Positions 7,206 through 13,880 of a stretch of 15,586 nt of DNA are shown piece after piece. This stretch comes from Ignavibacteria bacterium (lineage in GTDB: Bacteria > Bacteroidota > Ignavibacteria > Kapaibacteriales > UBA4661). A program made the position numbers and the translations under genes. The notes beneath the pieces were generated by a model, which was not told the origin of the DNA, ran no database searches, and worked only from the letters and a program-made list of their open reading frames with translations. Within the stretch, counting starts at the first letter, position 1, and each line of letters begins with the position of its first letter. The stretch lies in NCBI GenBank assembly GCA_013298375.1, contig JAAFHM010000050.1, positions 1 through 15,586 of the forward strand, given 5' to 3'.

Positions 7206-8540
7206 ATGAACAATACTCTTTCGCATCGCATTTTTTCTCGCATGACAAAGCCCATAGAGCGCTTTATTCATGCCGAAACCTCAAGCGGACTACTTCTCCT
7301 TATTTGTGGCGTGTTTGCTCTCGCACTCGCTAATTCTCCGCTTTTTGACGCATATCATCATTTTTGGGATACGCCTTTCCGTATCGGGCTGGGCAATTCA
7401 ATAATGGCAAAATCGCTTCATCACTGGATAAACGACGGGTTGATGGTGATTTTTTTCTTTGTTGTCGGGTTGGAAATCAAGCGGGAACTGCTTGTTGGCG
7501 AACTTTCCACCGCAAAAAAGGCTGCATTGCCCGTCATTGCTGCTTTGGGCGGGATGGTTGCTCCGGCATTGCTCTACACGGTCTTCAATGCCGGAACGCC
7601 TGCCGAGCGCGGTTGGGGAATCCCGATGGCGACCGATATTGCCTTCGCACTTGGTGTGGTGGCGCTTATGGGCAATCGTGTACCATTCGCGCTCAAGGTA
7701 TTTTTAGCGGCGTTAGCAATAGCGGATGATTTGGGAGCAGTCTTGGTGATTGCATTCTTTTACACTGCCGAAATTCAAGGAATGATGCTGCTTTGGGCGG
7801 CTGTGGTCTTTGCTATCGCGCTCGTCGGCAATGTCCTTGGTGTTAGAAGTGTATTGTTTTACTTGATTGTCGGCATAATTCTTTGGTTTTGTGTACTGGA
7901 ATCGGGCATTCATGCTACGATTGCCGGTGTGCTGCTTGCCATAGCCATTCCCGCAAAACAGCGCATCAATGCTGACGATTTCACGGATAAAGCGAGAGGC
8001 TACATTGCCGAATTTGCCCGGCAGACCCGTGAAAGCAAAAGTACCTTAGCAAATGAGCAAGCACAAAGCGCCGTGCGAGATTTGGAGCGCTCGTGCGAAC
8101 TCGTCCAAACGCCACTATCCCGCTTTGAGAATAACCTTCATTTGTGGGTAGCATTTTTGATTATGCCCGTTTTTGCTATTGCCAATGCTGGTGTACGTTT
8201 GGAGGGAAATCTTGGAGAGATTTTGCTGCACCCGACAACATTAGGCATCTTTGTGGGCTTGGTTGTTGGGAAGCCTCTTGGAATCACGCTTTTTTGTTGG
8301 TTGGCGTGTCGTCTGAAACTGGCGCACTTGCCGGAAGGAGTAACATGGTTTGATATTGCTGCCATTGGCGCACTTGCTGGAATCGGCTTTACGATGGCTC
8401 TTTTTGTGCAAGACTTGGCTTTTACTGACGCGCAGTTGGCAATGGAGGCTAAGGTTGGGATTTTTGCGGCATCATTAGTTGCGGGAGCGCTTGGTTATGG
8501 GCTTTTTGGGTTTCGTGGATGGCGGGCGCAACAAGCCTAA
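7206..8540 (+). CDS. nhaA: Na+/H+ antiporter NhaA
   Basis: The 444-residue inner-membrane protein exchanges protons for sodium and sets internal pH and Na+. Key segments match NhaA closely: INDGLMVIFFFVVGLEIKRELL (Asp77 equals E. coli Asp65), MATDIAFALGVVALMG (Thr143/Asp144, equal to Thr132/Asp133), and AIADDLGAVLVIAFFY with the ion-binding pair Asp174/Asp175 (E. coli Asp163/Asp164). The conserved Lys is in VVGKPLGITLFCWLA, and IGALAGIGFTMALFV comes near the end. A hydrophilic insert around residues 255-310 makes it longer than E. coli NhaA (388), as in many non-enterobacterial members. The frame is open to 7020, but the ATG at 7206 gives a normal N terminus; the ATG at 7242 is an alternative. 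No Shine-Dalgarno sequence is seen. It converges on the HisF-like gene with 11 bases between the stops. Confidence 0.96.
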   Translation: MNNTLSHRIFSRMTKPIERFIHAETSSGLLLLICGVFALALANSPLFDAYHHFWDTPFRIGLGNSIMAKSLHHWINDGLMVIFFFVVGLEIKRELLVGELSTAKKAALPVIAALGGMVAPALLYTVFNAGTPAERGWGIPMATDIAFALGVVALMGNRVPFALKVFLAALAIADDLGAVLVIAFFYTAEIQGMMLLWAAVVFAIALVGNVLGVRSVLFYLIVGIILWFCVLESGIHATIAGVLLAIAIPAKQRINADDFTDKARGYIAEFARQTRESKSTLANEQAQSAVRDLERSCELVQTPLSRFENNLHLWVAFLIMPVFAIANAGVRLEGNLGEILLHPTTLGIFVGLVVGKPLGITLFCWLACRLKLAHLPEGVTWFDIAAIGALAGIGFTMALFVQDLAFTDAQLAMEAKVGIFAASLVAGALGYGLFGFRGWRAQQA

Positions 8541-8551
8541 AAAGTGAATAA

Positions 8552-9337
8552 TCACGTATGCAACCGAATGGAAATGCCCGCGTTGGCAATGTGAGCGCGG
8601 GTTTGCATCGGATTTTGGTCTTGAAAACAAAAAAATGTTCCTGCCGAGACCGCATCGGCTTTGCCTTTGAGGAAACCATCCACAAAATCCATCGCCACAC
8701 CGCAGCCACCCGCCGCAATCACGGGAATAGAGACGCTTTCGGCAATTTTTGCTATCATTGCCACATCCAGCCCTTTGCGCGTACCGTCGCGGTCAATAGA
8801 GGTAAGCATGAGTTCGCCAGCGCCGAGTTCTTCGGCTTTTTGCGCCCATTCGAGTGGGTCGAGTACAGTTTGTTCTTTGCCGCAGCGCGTCCAAACGGCG
8901 TATTTGCCCGTTTCGTCTTGTTTGAAATCAATACTGACAACCACGCACTGCGCTCCAAAGCGCTCGGAGGCTTCAGTGATAAGCATGGGAGTTTCGATGG
9001 CGGAAGTATTGATAGCGACTTTATCAGCACCGTTTTCCAGCATGAGGCGAAAATCCTCGATAGATTTCACGCCGCCGCCAATGGTCATCGGCATAAAGAT
9101 TTCCTCTGCTGCCTTGCGCATGATTTTTGCCATTGGTTTGCGGGAATTGGGCGTAGCGTCGAGGTCGAGGAAGATGAGTTCGTCGGCAGCTTGCGCTTGA
9201 TAGATTTTTGCCTGCGAGACGGGGTCGCCGACTTCAACAACTTTGTCAAATTGTACCGTCGTGACAAGTACCATTTGTTCAGAGCCGAAGCGGCTTTGCT
9301 TCATCTGGAGTTTAGGAATTAAGCGGCGTTTGAGCAT
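8552..9337 (-). CDS. hisF: HisF-like ammonia-channelling subunit for sugar amidination (HisF2/WbuZ type)
   Basis: The 261-residue protein is a HisF-type TIM barrel, with GDPV, FLDLDAT, IGGGVKS, ENGADKVAINT, VVSIDFK, LTSIDRDGTRKGLD and AAGGCG in order. The N terminus reads LKRRLIPKLQM where histidine-pathway HisF has KRIIPCLDV, so catalytic Asp11 is Gln11 and the following GRVVKG is absent. The second acid is kept (Asp137), as are the equivalents of the ammonia-gate residues Arg5, Glu46, Lys99 and Glu167 (here Arg5, Glu53, Lys106, Glu175, aligned by eye). This matches the HisF2/WbuZ branch, which passes ammonia to a sugar amidotransferase to make acetamidino groups. The HisH partner is 10759-11382 and the amidotransferase 11936-13147. 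It is the last gene of the minus-strand operon, 15 bases after the 2TM gene. Canonical HisF is the alternative but is argued against by Gln11. Confidence 0.88.
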   Translation of the reverse strand: MLKRRLIPKLQMKQSRFGSEQMVLVTTVQFDKVVEVGDPVSQAKIYQAQAADELIFLDLDATPNSRKPMAKIMRKAAEEIFMPMTIGGGVKSIEDFRLMLENGADKVAINTSAIETPMLITEASERFGAQCVVVSIDFKQDETGKYAVWTRCGKEQTVLDPLEWAQKAEELGAGELMLTSIDRDGTRKGLDVAMIAKIAESVSIPVIAAGGCGVAMDFVDGFLKGKADAVSAGTFFCFQDQNPMQTRAHIANAGISIRLHT

Positions 9338-9352
9338 GGGGTGAGGTAAAGT

Positions 9353-9805
9353 TTATTCTCCAAGTTCATTGTATTTATCGCGTTTGCGAAGCAGTTTCCG
9401 AGCGGCTTTAGTGAGTTTCTTTTCGTTGGGAACGAAGGTATCAACTGCATCGGCGACAACACCAATCCCCCAACCGAATGCCGACCATAATGCCCACGTA
9501 AGCCGACCATCTTCTTGAGCAAGATTCAGTCCCAACAACACCGCGTTCACACCAAGATACCAGAGTAAATGGGATAACCACTGCCTTCTGCGTTTTTCGG
9601 TAATTTCTTCTTTTGCCTCGTCAAGCGCTCCATAGCGCAGTTCTTCATCAATGGCTCTTTCCAATTCCTGCTGGGTCAAACCAAGTTCTCGCCCGACTTC
9701 AACGAGTTGATCACGTGAAATGTTGCCGGATTGAGAGCGTTTGCTCAGAGCGCGTTGCAGAATGCGCTCCATTTCGTCATTCGAGTATTTTTCTGGGAGG
9801 TTCAT
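9353..9805 (-). CDS. 2TM-domain membrane protein with N-terminal helical domain
   Basis: The 150-residue product has a helical soluble part (about 1-75), in which residues 10-55 (ERILQRAL, then ISRDQLVEVGRELGLTQQEL) resemble the small N-terminal domain that often precedes 2TM domains. Two hydrophobic helices follow (about 77-95 and 103-121), joined by a short loop, and then a basic tail (KKLTKAARKLLRKRDK). This is the pattern of the 2TM family, often found with sensors or regulators, of unknown biochemical role. The ATG at 9805 was chosen over a TTG farther upstream because the family-like start MNLPEKYS begins there. It ends 15 bases before the HisF-like gene, so the two are probably co-translated. 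A structural role for the sugar pathway is possible but not shown. Confidence 0.72.
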   Translation of the reverse strand: MNLPEKYSNDEMERILQRALSKRSQSGNISRDQLVEVGRELGLTQQELERAIDEELRYGALDEAKEEITEKRRRQWLSHLLWYLGVNAVLLGLNLAQEDGRLTWALWSAFGWGIGVVADAVDTFVPNEKKLTKAARKLLRKRDKYNELGE

Positions 9806-9839
9806 AGATACTGGAGGTAAAAACAGTAAAATGAAAAAT

Positions 9840-10211
9840 TTATGCAAATCCTGTCATCAGCTGCATAAAACCAAAAATTACGAAAAAAATACCAAGAGCA
9901 ATTACCGTTCCAAGCAAGCATCCAGTGGGAATAGCCCAGAGCATACCAAGCCCCAAGCCATGATTGTACCGTATTGCAATGCCCATAAGCCAAAGTATGG
10001 CAAGAAGCACAGGCAAGCCGTACCACAACCACATAAGTGGGTCTAAATAACGCTCAAGAAACGGTCTGCCCATATTCGCTTCGTTGTCAATAATACCCAA
10101 GATTAAGCACCAAGCTACCGAAACGGGAATGGCGACGGCGTAAAACCATATCGGAACAGATGAAAGTATCGCAGCGAAGCGCTTTACAGGATATTGCTGT
10201 GCTATACTCAT
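9840..10211 (-). CDS. Small multi-pass membrane protein of unknown function
   Basis: No family was recognised. The 123-residue product is hydrophobic along most of its length, with membrane segments at about 20-41, 57-80 and 86-118; the last may fold as two. A short hydrophilic loop (IDNEANMGRPFLERYLDP) lies between the first two, and the N terminus is short and basic. The region is rich in Trp and Gly. The ATG at 10211 is 15 bases after the toxin stop and the gene ends 34 bases before the 2TM gene, so it is within the same transcript. The two adjacent small membrane genes could form a pair. It is probably a real gene, given the tight packing and clean membrane pattern. Confidence 0.65.
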   Translation of the reverse strand: MSIAQQYPVKRFAAILSSVPIWFYAVAIPVSVAWCLILGIIDNEANMGRPFLERYLDPLMWLWYGLPVLLAILWLMGIAIRYNHGLGLGMLWAIPTGCLLGTVIALGIFFVIFGFMQLMTGFA

Positions 10212-10226
10212 AGTAGAAATCAGGGT

Positions 10227-10514
10227 TTAAGCGTAAGAGATATTTCCACGTCGCTCAATTTCCTCAATAATTGCGGTAATCACGATCTGCTCTTCAATCA
10301 GAGTAAAAATGATTCTTATTTCACCATGACGAATACGAAATGTTTGCTCTGTATAGCCTTGAAGTCTTTTGACATCAACATTTTCTGTATGTCCGTTGAG
10401 AAGACGAATTGCTTTTTTGACGAGAATTTTGACCTTATCTTTGGATAAATGCGCTGAGTTTTTTGCCAGAAATTTTTCTGCCAATTTTGTGAAACGAAAC
10501 TCCAAAGATTTCAT
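10227..10514 (-). CDS. RelE/ParE-family toxin
   Basis: The 95-residue basic protein has the RelE/ParE fold pattern: beta strand, two helices (LAEKFLAKNSAHLSKDKVKILVKK region), then the strand core with VDVKRLQGYTEQTFRIRHGEIRIIFTL and a final IIEEIERRGNISY. Arg60, Arg62 and Arg67 and the C-terminal Arg-Arg/Tyr94 occupy places where RelE-type RNases and ParE-type gyrase poisons keep basic or aromatic residues. Which target it has cannot be told from this. The ATG at 10514 overlaps the TGA of the preceding gene as ATGA, the usual coupling of antitoxin to toxin. Finding it in a sugar operon is unusual. The family call is good; activity is not shown. Confidence 0.82.
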   Translation of the reverse strand: MKSLEFRFTKLAEKFLAKNSAHLSKDKVKILVKKAIRLLNGHTENVDVKRLQGYTEQTFRIRHGEIRIIFTLIEEQIVITAIIEEIERRGNISYA

Positions 10515-10771
10515 AGCTCAAGCGAATCATATTCGACGAAAGCAATCTCTTTATCCTCGTCGCTTCTCGCCGCTAGTATTGCGTCAAGTTCGCGTTGCTC
10601 TTCTTCGCTAACATATTCAATCATCGGGCGAGAGCGGTCTTGATAGAGTGAACGCAAGAAATTAAGTGCATTTTCCGCAAGCTCGGCATTTGCTGCTTTG
10701 TCAAGAGTAATGAAAACCGTTGTGGTGTTTTCGGCTATGTTGATAGATGGGTGTGTCATCATGGATTCCAT
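10511..10771 (-). CDS. Putative antitoxin of the RelE/ParE-type pair
   Basis: This 83-86 residue acidic protein sits directly before the toxin with an ATGA overlap, which is the main evidence for its role. The N-terminal part (SINIAENTTTVFITLDK) looks like a short beta strand region, the middle (AANAELAENALNFLRSLY) is helical, and the tail is strongly acidic (EEEQRELDAI, SDEDKEIAFVEYD), as expected of an antitoxin arm that wraps a basic toxin. No Phd/YefM or RHH domain was recognised. Two starts are possible: ATG at 10771, or ATG at 10762, which forms an ATGA with the hisH stop and seems likelier; the first would overlap hisH by 13 bases. Confidence 0.72.
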   Translation of the reverse strand: MESMMTHPSINIAENTTTVFITLDKAANAELAENALNFLRSLYQDRSRPMIEYVSEEEQRELDAILAARSDEDKEIAFVEYDSLEL

Positions 10772-11382
10772 CGTAAAAAATTCTCTAAAATTCGTAAACC
10801 AAAATCTTGACTTTTTTCGGGATGAAACTGCGTGGCGACGATATTTGCTTTGCGTACTGACGACGTAACAGTTACGCCGTAATCACACGTGGCGGCGATG
10901 TCGTCGGAATTATCACACTTCAGATAATATGAGTGAACATAGTATAAATCGGGGTTTTGCGGCAGCCCTGCGGCGAGCGGCTCTCCGGCACGAAAATTAG
11001 TCGTATTCCACCCAATTTGCGGGACACGGAGTGTCGGGTCTTCCGGCTGAATTTTAACAACATCGCCCTCGAACCAGCCTAAACCCTCGTATTCACCGCC
11101 TTCGTAGCTGCGCCGAGCCATCATTTGCATTCCAACGCAAATTCCTAAAGTTGGCAGTTTTTTTTGAAAGACAAGCTCGTTGAGTGTTGGCACGAAGCCG
11201 CCATTGACAAGACCGCCGATGCAATCGCGGTACGCACCCACGCCCGGAAGTACGATGCGATCTGCTTCTGCAAGGTCTTCCGGCTTTTGGCAGATTTCCA
11301 AATCTGCACCCGCCATTTCGAGTGCGTTGCAAATCGAAAGGAGGTTGTTTACGCCTGTATCAACAAGATGAATGGTGGTCAT
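10759..11382 (-). CDS. hisH: HisH-type glutamine amidotransferase (HisH2/WbuY type)
   Basis: The 207-residue protein is a class I glutaminase: nucleophile Cys82 in TLGICVGMQMM, and His187 and Glu189 in VATQFHPEKSQDFG. HisH-type flanking segments are also present: IVLPGVGAYRD, EGLGWFEGDV, VPQIGWN and LYYVHSYYL. HisH proteins hydrolyse glutamine and pass ammonia to a HisF partner. Because the window's HisF lacks the cyclase Asp and a sugar amidotransferase lies nearby, this copy most likely serves acetamidino-sugar synthesis rather than histidine. Its TGA overlaps the candidate antitoxin start, coupling the two. HisH paralogs look alike in both pathways, so pathway assignment rests on context. 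Confidence 0.9.
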   Translation of the reverse strand: MTTIHLVDTGVNNLLSICNALEMAGADLEICQKPEDLAEADRIVLPGVGAYRDCIGGLVNGGFVPTLNELVFQKKLPTLGICVGMQMMARRSYEGGEYEGLGWFEGDVVKIQPEDPTLRVPQIGWNTTNFRAGEPLAAGLPQNPDLYYVHSYYLKCDNSDDIAATCDYGVTVTSSVRKANIVATQFHPEKSQDFGLRILENFLRWNP

Positions 11383-11409
11383 AGTGTGTGTGATGGGTAT
11401 CGTAAAAAA

Positions 11410-11901
11410 CTACGCAGATTTGGTTCTTGATAGTGGTATTGGCGGAAATACGGCATCCTCAAGAACTCGTAGGCGATTTTCCATCTGCCCCAGAAGAGAT
11501 TCCGTGTTGCTGATGCGCGTTTGCTGAGTGTTTATGCGCTCTTCAAACAAGTGCAATCGCTTCTCAATTCTATGCTGCCCAGCTTTGAGTTCGCTCACAT
11601 CCTCTTTTAATGCAAGCACATCCCGCTCAATTACGTCGAGACGATGCTCTATCCTATCAAGGCGGTCTTCAACCGTGTCGAGGCGATGCTCTATCGTGTC
11701 GAGGCGATGCTCTATTTGACTAACTTTTTGCTCAATGACCATTAGTCTATCCGATACATTTTGAACGAAATGGGCAGTTTCCATTGAGAGTTGATACGCT
11801 GCTTCAACCTTGTCGTCTAAAAGCTGAAATCGCGCATTAACTTGTTCTTGAAACTTGATAAGAAATTGATACATGGAATCAACTTTTTCTTCCAGCGTCA
11901 T
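11410..11901 (-). CDS. Coiled-coil protein with heptad repeats
   Basis: No enzyme domain was recognised in the 163-residue product. Residues about 53-150 form a long coiled coil built of near-identical heptads: IEHRLDT, IEHRLDT, VEDRLDR, IEHRLDV, then IERDVLA and looser copies. Hydrophobic residues at a and d and many Glu/Arg salt-bridge positions suggest a parallel bundle such as a trimer or dimer. There is no signal peptide or membrane helix, so it is probably cytosolic. The frame is open beyond 12000, overlapping the amidotransferase, but the ATG at 11901 (MTLEEKVDSM) has GGAG nine bases upstream and starts cleanly 34 bases after the amidotransferase stop. The repeat DNA is 21-base units. 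Its role in the operon is unknown; scaffold or length-variable structural protein are guesses. Confidence 0.7.
   Translation of the reverse strand: MTLEEKVDSMYQFLIKFQEQVNARFQLLDDKVEAAYQLSMETAHFVQNVSDRLMVIEQKVSQIEHRLDTIEHRLDTVEDRLDRIEHRLDVIERDVLALKEDVSELKAGQHRIEKRLHLFEERINTQQTRISNTESLLGQMENRLRVLEDAVFPPIPLSRTKSA
11633..11716 (-). repeat. Four 21-base tandem repeats coding for coiled-coil heptads
   Basis: On the + strand the units 11675-11695 and 11696-11716 differ at one base in 21 (both start GTGTCGAGGCGATGC). 11633-11653 is a close third copy and 11654-11674 a diverged one. Each unit encodes one heptad (IEHRLDT type), so unit gain or loss would keep frame and only lengthen or shorten the coil. 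Confidence 0.85.
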
Positions 11902-11935
11902 GGTTTTACTCCAAAAAGATTGAGACAGTGAGGAC

Positions 11936-13147
11936 TTATCGTTGCTGTGTGCGCTCTTTCCATCGTGAAATCTGCTTTTCTGCTTCCGCACGAGGCAAAC
12001 CACCATCGCGTGACCACGCATCAAAATCGGCAAGTTTCTTGCCGGGAGTGATTTTGCTTGGGTCGTGCTGATAGGGCGAAACCTGATGCCCCAAGGCAAC
12101 TTCCATAAACTCCGCTTCCGTCAAGCCGACAAATTCCAAGAATAAATCCAGCGACGGTGGACGTTTACCCTCAAACTCATTGATAACTTCTAGTGCATGA
12201 TACCTGTCCATCAGACCATTGCGAATGTCAATAGAGGCAAGGTGCGTAGGGCGAGTATAACCGCGTTTAATGTATTTGATATAATCTCGAACACCTTGCA
12301 TATAACATTCAATTTTTTCGTAATTATATTCCGGCGGCACATTTTCGACTTCATCACCCTGCCAACCAAGTTCATCCATGATGATTTTCGATTGCTTTTT
12401 AACGTCCCAAGGAATGTATGATCCCAAACACACGGAACGGTACTGCAAACGGCGCAACTCCTTAAGTGGCGGATACGAAAATGGCATTAAATCACGCTTG
12501 TCAACTTGCCCCTCCAAGCGGACATACATATCATCGGCATTAATACCAAGATTCACAAAGCGATTAAACCGTTTTTCATCAACTTCTTCCGGCTGGTCGT
12601 AGCTGTAATAATTGGTATATTCTGCCGAAGGCTCGCCCCAAAAAATCAAAGGAACGTTATAGCGAAGAGCAACCCACATTGGATACGAAAAAATACCCGT
12701 ATGGCAATGCCAGCAAAAGTCGCCTTTTTCCAAAAATGATTGTAGCATCAATTTTTGGACGACTTTCCAATTCGGCGTGAATTGAAGAACATCGACACCT
12801 AATTTGCGCTGAACTTTCTTGGCATTTTCATTGATATTCGGGCGGTAAAAGCCATGGTCGAAACGCACCACCAATGGCTTCAAACCATACTCTTTCACAA
12901 GATAATGTAGCGTCCAAGTGCTGTCTTTGCCAAAACTACATGGCACGATACAATCGTAGTCATATTTGCCACGATACTGTTCAATAAGTGCGTCTAATTC
13001 AGGTTTTCGCGCCTCCCAATCAATCTTGTCTTGCTTGATTTCTTGACCACGGCAAATATTACAAACGCCTTCTTCGTCGAAGGTGATAGTTTCGTGGGTT
13101 TCGGGATGTACGCAGCGTGTACAACGCTGCAAGGATGTGTCTATCAT
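11936..13147 (-). CDS. wbpG: N-acetyl sugar amidotransferase (WbpG/WbuX/PseA type)
   Basis: The 403-residue protein has two Cys pairs near its N terminus (Cys9/Cys12 and Cys29/Cys32), a likely zinc site, followed by an ATP-pyrophosphatase P-loop CSFGKDSTW (residues about 70-78), then FDHGFY, a further Cys pair in GDFCWHCHTGIF (Cys145/Cys148) and FWGEPSAEYTN. This order is that of the sugar amidotransferases that adenylate the N-acetyl group of a sugar nucleotide or glycan intermediate and replace oxygen with ammonia to give acetamidino sugars in O-antigens and flagellin glycans. The ammonia comes from HisH/HisF; both are in this operon. The ATG at 13147 may overlap the stop of a 33-residue reading frame as ATGA. 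The family is firm; the substrate is unknown. Confidence 0.92.
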   Translation of the reverse strand: MIDTSLQRCTRCVHPETHETITFDEEGVCNICRGQEIKQDKIDWEARKPELDALIEQYRGKYDYDCIVPCSFGKDSTWTLHYLVKEYGLKPLVVRFDHGFYRPNINENAKKVQRKLGVDVLQFTPNWKVVQKLMLQSFLEKGDFCWHCHTGIFSYPMWVALRYNVPLIFWGEPSAEYTNYYSYDQPEEVDEKRFNRFVNLGINADDMYVRLEGQVDKRDLMPFSYPPLKELRRLQYRSVCLGSYIPWDVKKQSKIIMDELGWQGDEVENVPPEYNYEKIECYMQGVRDYIKYIKRGYTRPTHLASIDIRNGLMDRYHALEVINEFEGKRPPSLDLFLEFVGLTEAEFMEVALGHQVSPYQHDPSKITPGKKLADFDAWSRDGGLPRAEAEKQISRWKERTQQR

Positions 13148-13245
13148 GGGTTAGAAAAATGAAAGGTGAAAAAGTAATGACGTGGTTTAAACCTCAATAA
13201 AGAAGGTTGGTTTTTGAGAATGCTTACCGCTTCCTGGGTTAGCAT
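13144..13245 (-). CDS. Possible 33-residue microprotein between the protease-like gene and the amidotransferase
   Basis: An ATG at 13245 follows the TGA of the protease-like gene by one base, and the frame runs to a TGA at 13144-13146 that overlaps the amidotransferase ATG as ATGA. Both ends are therefore placed as in translationally coupled genes. The product starts MLTQEAVSILKNQPSLLRFKP and ends in an aromatic stretch (HYFFTFHF). No family, signal peptide or Shine-Dalgarno sequence was recognised, and a chance open frame of this size is common. It may serve only as a coupling leader. Confidence 0.3.
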   Translation of the reverse strand: MLTQEAVSILKNQPSLLRFKPRHYFFTFHFSNP

Positions 13246-13246
13246 A

Positions 13247-13867
13247 TCAAGAGATGGTGCGTACCTCGCCGACAGGCGTGAAGATGATTTTTTGTTCTTT
13301 CTGGCGAAACTCAATATTGAACGCATCAAAAACATCTTTGCGACCAATAATCATATCGCTGATTTCAGCATTTTGACACCATGCAACAGAAGCAGCAATA
13401 GCGTATTTGTCAATAACAACAACAATTTTGCGCAGTAAATATTGTATCGAACCGCCTACACCTTGTGCTGTTAGCGCCTCTTCCTCTTCGCTACTCTTTA
13501 ATCCCAAGTCTTCACCTGCTTTCTTGGAAATAAGCGAAATATCTGCGCCGGAATCAATGAGCATACGACAATTTGGCAACTCGCCGTGAGAGGATTTCAG
13601 CGTAACGTTGTACATCGGCGACCACATATCCTCACGCAAACTTCGCAAACGTAGCGTCATAATTCGTACATCGCGGATGTTGTGCGGAACACTAAAAAAA
13701 CTGATGGTATTCAGTGTTTGCTCGTGCGATACGGCTTCACGCGCTGCGTTGAAACTGCCAGCAACGGCGATAATGCTGGTGTCGTCGCTAATGGCGATAA
13801 CCTGACCTTCGTACAGTTCGGGCGAGTGCAAAATCGCTTGCAGCCAAGGCTGAGTCTTGGGTTGCAT
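13247..13867 (-). CDS. Retropepsin-like aspartic protease domain protein
   Basis: The 206-residue product has a single retropepsin-like domain in its C-terminal half: active-site motif RMLIDSGADISLIS (Asp105-Ser-Gly-Ala), flap-like AQGVGGS (about 135-140) and the closing segment DMIIGRKDVFDAFNIEF. Such one-motif proteins work as homodimers, as in bacterial clan AA proteases. The first about 70 residues (ELYEGQVIAISDDTSIIAVAGSFNAAREAV) resemble the DUF5678-type small domain that often accompanies these proteases; this is judged by eye. There is no signal peptide, so a cytosolic role is likely. The ATG at 13867 was chosen because GGGAG lies eight bases before it. The start is 13 bases after the aminotransferase stop, suggesting co-translation. 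Cognate substrates are unknown. Confidence 0.8.
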   Translation of the reverse strand: MQPKTQPWLQAILHSPELYEGQVIAISDDTSIIAVAGSFNAAREAVSHEQTLNTISFFSVPHNIRDVRIMTLRLRSLREDMWSPMYNVTLKSSHGELPNCRMLIDSGADISLISKKAGEDLGLKSSEEEEALTAQGVGGSIQYLLRKIVVVIDKYAIAASVAWCQNAEISDMIIGRKDVFDAFNIEFRQKEQKIIFTPVGEVRTIS

Positions 13868-13880
13868 AACATATCTCCCA

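Noticed and set aside
8541..8551. A terminator between nhaA and the HisF-like gene.
   Set aside because: Only 11 bases separate the two stops and no hairpin or T-run is visible there.
8558..9322. A 254-codon open frame on the + strand covering the HisF-like gene.
   Set aside because: It is the antisense of a gene with clear HisF motifs; its translation has no recognisable domain and no Shine-Dalgarno or other support.
8552..11382. Histidine-biosynthesis operon.
   Set aside because: Only hisF and hisH types are present, hisF lacks Asp11, no other his gene is near, and a sugar amidotransferase lies in the same operon.
11633..11716. Possible CRISPR or other non-coding repeat array.
   Set aside because: Units are contiguous without spacers, are a multiple of three and encode heptads in a coiled coil.
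11902..12099. An N-terminal extension of the coiled-coil protein overlapping the amidotransferase.
   Set aside because: It reads through the end of a well-supported gene in another frame, and the ATG at 11901 has its own GGAG.
13246..13347. Extension of the small frame at 13144-13245 backwards into the protease-like gene (67 codons).
   Set aside because: The added residues are antiphase to a gene with a clear retropepsin motif; only the part after 13246 is free of overlap.
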